5,931 nucleotides of DNA. Source: Chloroflexota bacterium. Its GTDB lineage: Bacteria; Chloroflexota; Anaerolineae; Anaerolineales; VGOW01. The stretch is taken from positions 1 to 5,931 of the forward strand of contig JACRLA010000238.1 in the NCBI GenBank assembly GCA_016215145.1, in the 5' to 3' direction. Under the pieces are notes generated by a model. The model saw only the letters and a list, made by a program, of their open reading frames with translations, made no database searches and was not told the DNA's origin. A program made the position numbers and the translations under genes. Within the stretch, counting starts at the first letter, position 1. Each line of letters opens with the position of its first letter. Positions 3,911 to 5,931 of this stretch are shown piece by piece.

Positions 3911-5218
3911 ATGAATCGATTTCAACTTTTGCGTTTAGGTCTTTTTCAACTTGCGGCGGGCGCGGTCTCGGTGATCTTTCTCGGCGTGGTCAACCGCGTG
4001 ATGCGTGTTGAACTGGGCATCGATCTCTTTACGGTGAGCGTGCTGGTCGGCGGCGGGCATTATCTGGGCGCGCTCGTGGCGATACCGTTTGGGCATTATT
4101 CGGATTCGCACACCGTGTTCGGTTATCGTCGCTCGGTTTATGCCTTGAGCGGGGCGATCTTAACTGCGCTCATCCTTGCTGCCTCGCCCTTTGTTGTGAC
4201 GTGGCTCGCCCAGAATCAAACGCCGATTAATTTTTCGTTGGCGTTTTTGTTTTTCTTGCTCGAGGGAATCTCAACCTTCGTTGCTGGCACAGCCTATCTC
4301 TCACTGATCACCGATCTCACCAGTGAGAAAGAACGCGGCGGCGCAACGGGCGTGGTGTGGACTCTGTTGATGGTTGGCATCATCTTCACCGGAATCAGCA
4401 CCGGGTTTATTCTCAAAACATATTCGTTCAATTCATTTTTGACTCTCACCTTAATCGGCGCCGGGTTGGGCGTTGCGCTGGCGGTGATCGCTTTACTTAA
4501 TCAGGAAGGTCGCGCGGCACAGGCGGCGTCACCGAGTCGTAAAGCGCACGATCTCAAGCGGTCACTTCAATTGATGATCCGCAGTTCGCAGGCGCGATGG
4601 TTCGCCGGATTTCTTTTGCTCGGCATGTTTTCGTTCTTCATGCAAGACGCAGTGCTTGAACCATTTGGCGGTGAAGTGTTTGCTATGGGCGTTGCCGAAA
4701 CTGCGCGCTTCAACGCCTATCTCGGCGTCGGCGTGATTCTGGGAATGGTCTTGGGCGGCGCGTGGCTGATCCCGCGATTCGGAAAACCGATCATCACGGC
4801 GATTGGATGCGGGCTGATGACGATTGCCTTTGGGCTACTGGCGGTTGCCGCCTTGAGCGTGAAGGCAAATTTATTAAGTGTAGCGATCACTGCTTTGGGA
4901 TTCGGATCAGGGTTGTTCACCGTGGGCGGCGTGGCGTTGATGATGGACATGACCTCATCACAACAAACCGGACTTTTTGTAGGCGCGTGGACTTTGGTGC
5001 AGGCAGTGGCGAAGGGACCTGCGGCAATTGCCGGAGGAGCGATACAATCGAGTCTGCTCATGTTGGGGCTGACGGCGGCGCAAGCGTATTCGGCTGTGTT
5101 CATTGTCGAAGCAATCGGCATCACGCTGTCAATCTTTTTTCTCTCACGCGTTGGCGTGAAAATGTTTAAGCAAGAAGTGGAGTCGTTGGGAAGTGTGTTG
5201 GCGCAAGTGGTAGATTAA
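3911..5218 (+). CDS. PucC/LhaA-type (BCD family) MFS transporter
   Basis: The 435-residue product is a polytopic membrane protein of about 12 predicted helices in two halves, with a loop near 198-222. It carries marks of the bacteriochlorophyll delivery (BCD/PucC) branch of the MFS: the opening LLRLGLFQLAAGAVSVIFLGV (6-26) leading to NRVMRVELG (28-36), the helix 2-3 loop GHYSDSHTVFGYRR (61-74), and the second-half signature FMQDAVLEPFGGEVFAM (243-259), where PucC proteins typically have QDxLLEPYGGEV. Family members assist assembly of light-harvesting complexes or chlorophyll handling; the cargo here is unknown, and no bch or puf gene is visible. I chose ATG 3911, where family homology begins. 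Extending in frame to TTG 3854 adds 19 residues encoded by the right arm of the 8-bp repeat, which are probably not protein. No clear Shine-Dalgarno precedes 3911. It lies downstream of heme oxygenase and one base before cysS. Confidence 0.9.
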   Translation: MNRFQLLRLGLFQLAAGAVSVIFLGVVNRVMRVELGIDLFTVSVLVGGGHYLGALVAIPFGHYSDSHTVFGYRRSVYALSGAILTALILAASPFVVTWLAQNQTPINFSLAFLFFLLEGISTFVAGTAYLSLITDLTSEKERGGATGVVWTLLMVGIIFTGISTGFILKTYSFNSFLTLTLIGAGLGVALAVIALLNQEGRAAQAASPSRKAHDLKRSLQLMIRSSQARWFAGFLLLGMFSFFMQDAVLEPFGGEVFAMGVAETARFNAYLGVGVILGMVLGGAWLIPRFGKPIITAIGCGLMTIAFGLLAVAALSVKANLLSVAITALGFGSGLFTVGGVALMMDMTSSQQTGLFVGAWTLVQAVAKGPAAIAGGAIQSSLLMLGLTAAQAYSAVFIVEAIGITLSIFFLSRVGVKMFKQEVESLGSVLAQVVD

Positions 5219-5219
5219 C

Positions 5220-5931
5220 ATGGACATTAATTTCTATAACAGCCTCACCCGATCCAAAGAAAAATTTGAATCAATCGCGCCCGATTACGTGAAGATGTAT
5301 GTCTGCGGGCCCACGGTCTATCGTTACGTTCACATCGGCAACTTGCGGACATGGTTGATGGCAGATTTGATCCGCCGTGTGTTGGAATACAACGATTACG
5401 CCGTTGAGCAGATTATGAACATCACCGACGTCGGGCATATGGCAGAGGATGATTCGCTGACGATTGCGCCGGGCGAGGACAAAGTGTTAGCCGCCGCCAT
5501 CGCCGAAAAAAAAACTCCGGCGGAGATCGCCTCTTTCTACACTACCGACTTCCTCGAGGCATTGGTGGAGATGAATATCAAGTCCGCGCATCAATACCCC
5601 AAAGCCACCGATCACATTCCGCAAATGCTGGCGTTGATCGAAGAGCTGGAACGCAAGGGACTCGCTTACGAAAAAAACGGCGCGGTGTATTACGACGTCT
5701 CGCGCTTTGAAAATTACGGGCGACTCTCCAAGCACGCCCAAGAAGATTTGCAAGCGGGCATTCACCGCGTGGAGATTGACCAAACGAAAGACGACCCAAA
5801 TGATTTTTTGTTGTGGCGAGTCGCCGGTGAACACCGTTTAGAAAAATGGTCGTCGAAGTGGGGTGACGGCTTCCCCGGCTGGCACATTGAATGTTCGGCG
5901 ATGGCGATGCACTATCTCGGATCGCAAATTG
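5220..5931 (+). CDS. cysS: Cysteinyl-tRNA synthetase, N-terminal part (truncated by window edge)
   Basis: Residues 1-237 of an expected roughly 460-480 are present, uninterrupted to the edge. The enzyme charges tRNA-Cys with cysteine in the cytoplasm. The class I catalytic domain is clear: MYVCGPTVYRYVHIGNLR (26-43) contains the zinc ligand Cys29 and the ATP-binding signature as HIGN (38-41) rather than HIGH. NITDVGH follows at 67-73, then LQAG (177-180), the block DPNDFLLW (192-199), and GWHIECSAM (220-228) with the second zinc ligand Cys225. The remaining zinc ligands and the KMSKS loop lie beyond the window. The start ATG 5220 is one base after the PucC-like stop codon and has only a weak GTGG upstream, so translation is probably coupled to the transporter gene. 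This is a housekeeping gene and suggests a chromosomal context. Confidence 0.96.
   Translation, partial: MDINFYNSLTRSKEKFESIAPDYVKMYVCGPTVYRYVHIGNLRTWLMADLIRRVLEYNDYAVEQIMNITDVGHMAEDDSLTIAPGEDKVLAAAIAEKKTPAEIASFYTTDFLEALVEMNIKSAHQYPKATDHIPQMLALIEELERKGLAYEKNGAVYYDVSRFENYGRLSKHAQEDLQAGIHRVEIDQTKDDPNDFLLWRVAGEHRLEKWSSKWGDGFPGWHIECSAMAMHYLGSQI

Noticed and set aside
4717..5169. 135-codon open frames on both strands within the transporter gene
   Set aside because: They overlap the PucC-like reading frame, which has family motifs throughout; both are other-frame shadows.
5333..5344. HIGN instead of HIGH in cysteinyl-tRNA synthetase, considered as a sign of a non-canonical enzyme
   Set aside because: HIGN is, to my knowledge, a common variant in a large group of bacterial CysS proteins, and the zinc ligands and flanking motifs present are normal.
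5487..5834. 115-codon minus-strand open frame
   Set aside because: Antisense to cysS, which is unambiguous across this stretch.

Overview
The window looks like chromosomal DNA of a bacterium, most likely a Chloroflexota of the Anaerolineae type. This placement is an inference from style, not a marker-gene result. It rests on two predicted lipoproteins with Pro/Thr-rich linkers behind a lipobox, arrays of 7- and 8-bp words at gene edges, moderate GC content, and a PucC-type transporter beside a soluble heme oxygenase. No plasmid, phage, transposase, CRISPR, tRNA or rRNA signal is visible.

Left half (about 1-2576, minus strand). Reading in the direction of transcription, a surface lipoprotein with an LVIVD-type beta-propeller (1179-2576) is followed by a Uma2-family (PD-(D/E)XK-like) protein with a C-terminal coiled coil (461-1126). 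Next comes the N-terminal part of an unrecognised lipoprotein (1-453) that runs off the window. Uma2 has its own plausible promoter and ribosome binding site in the 52-bp gap, so the three genes need not be a single operon. Uma2 and the partial lipoprotein are only 7 bp apart and may be co-transcribed.

Divergent junction (2577-2643). This 67-bp spacer separates the left block from the right block and holds a perfect 7-bp inverted repeat that could be a shared operator. A TATAAC box lies just in front of the propeller gene's start.

Right half (2644-5931, plus strand). The order is a hotdog-fold acyl-CoA thioesterase (2644-3060), a heme oxygenase (3159-3812), a PucC/BCD-family MFS transporter (3911-5218) and the first 237 codons of cysteinyl-tRNA synthetase (5220 to the edge). 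Heme oxygenase has a strong Shine-Dalgarno sequence and a palindrome-rich upstream region that may hold its own control. The PucC-like gene and cysS are separated by one base and are probably coupled. Heme oxygenase and the PucC-like protein both belong to families that handle tetrapyrroles, which makes this pair the most suggestive functional link in the window. It is not proof of a shared pathway.

The most unusual DNA structure is at 3809-3895. Five 8-bp words of the form GTARACAG run one way, then a 7-bp spacer, then five related words run the other way, giving a large imperfect hairpin between heme oxygenase and the transporter. Two further arrays, of 7-bp words, lie inside the signal peptide and the linker codons of the partial lipoprotein. 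I see no clear case for a new defence or mobile system here. The interest lies in the repeats and the tetrapyrrole gene pair.
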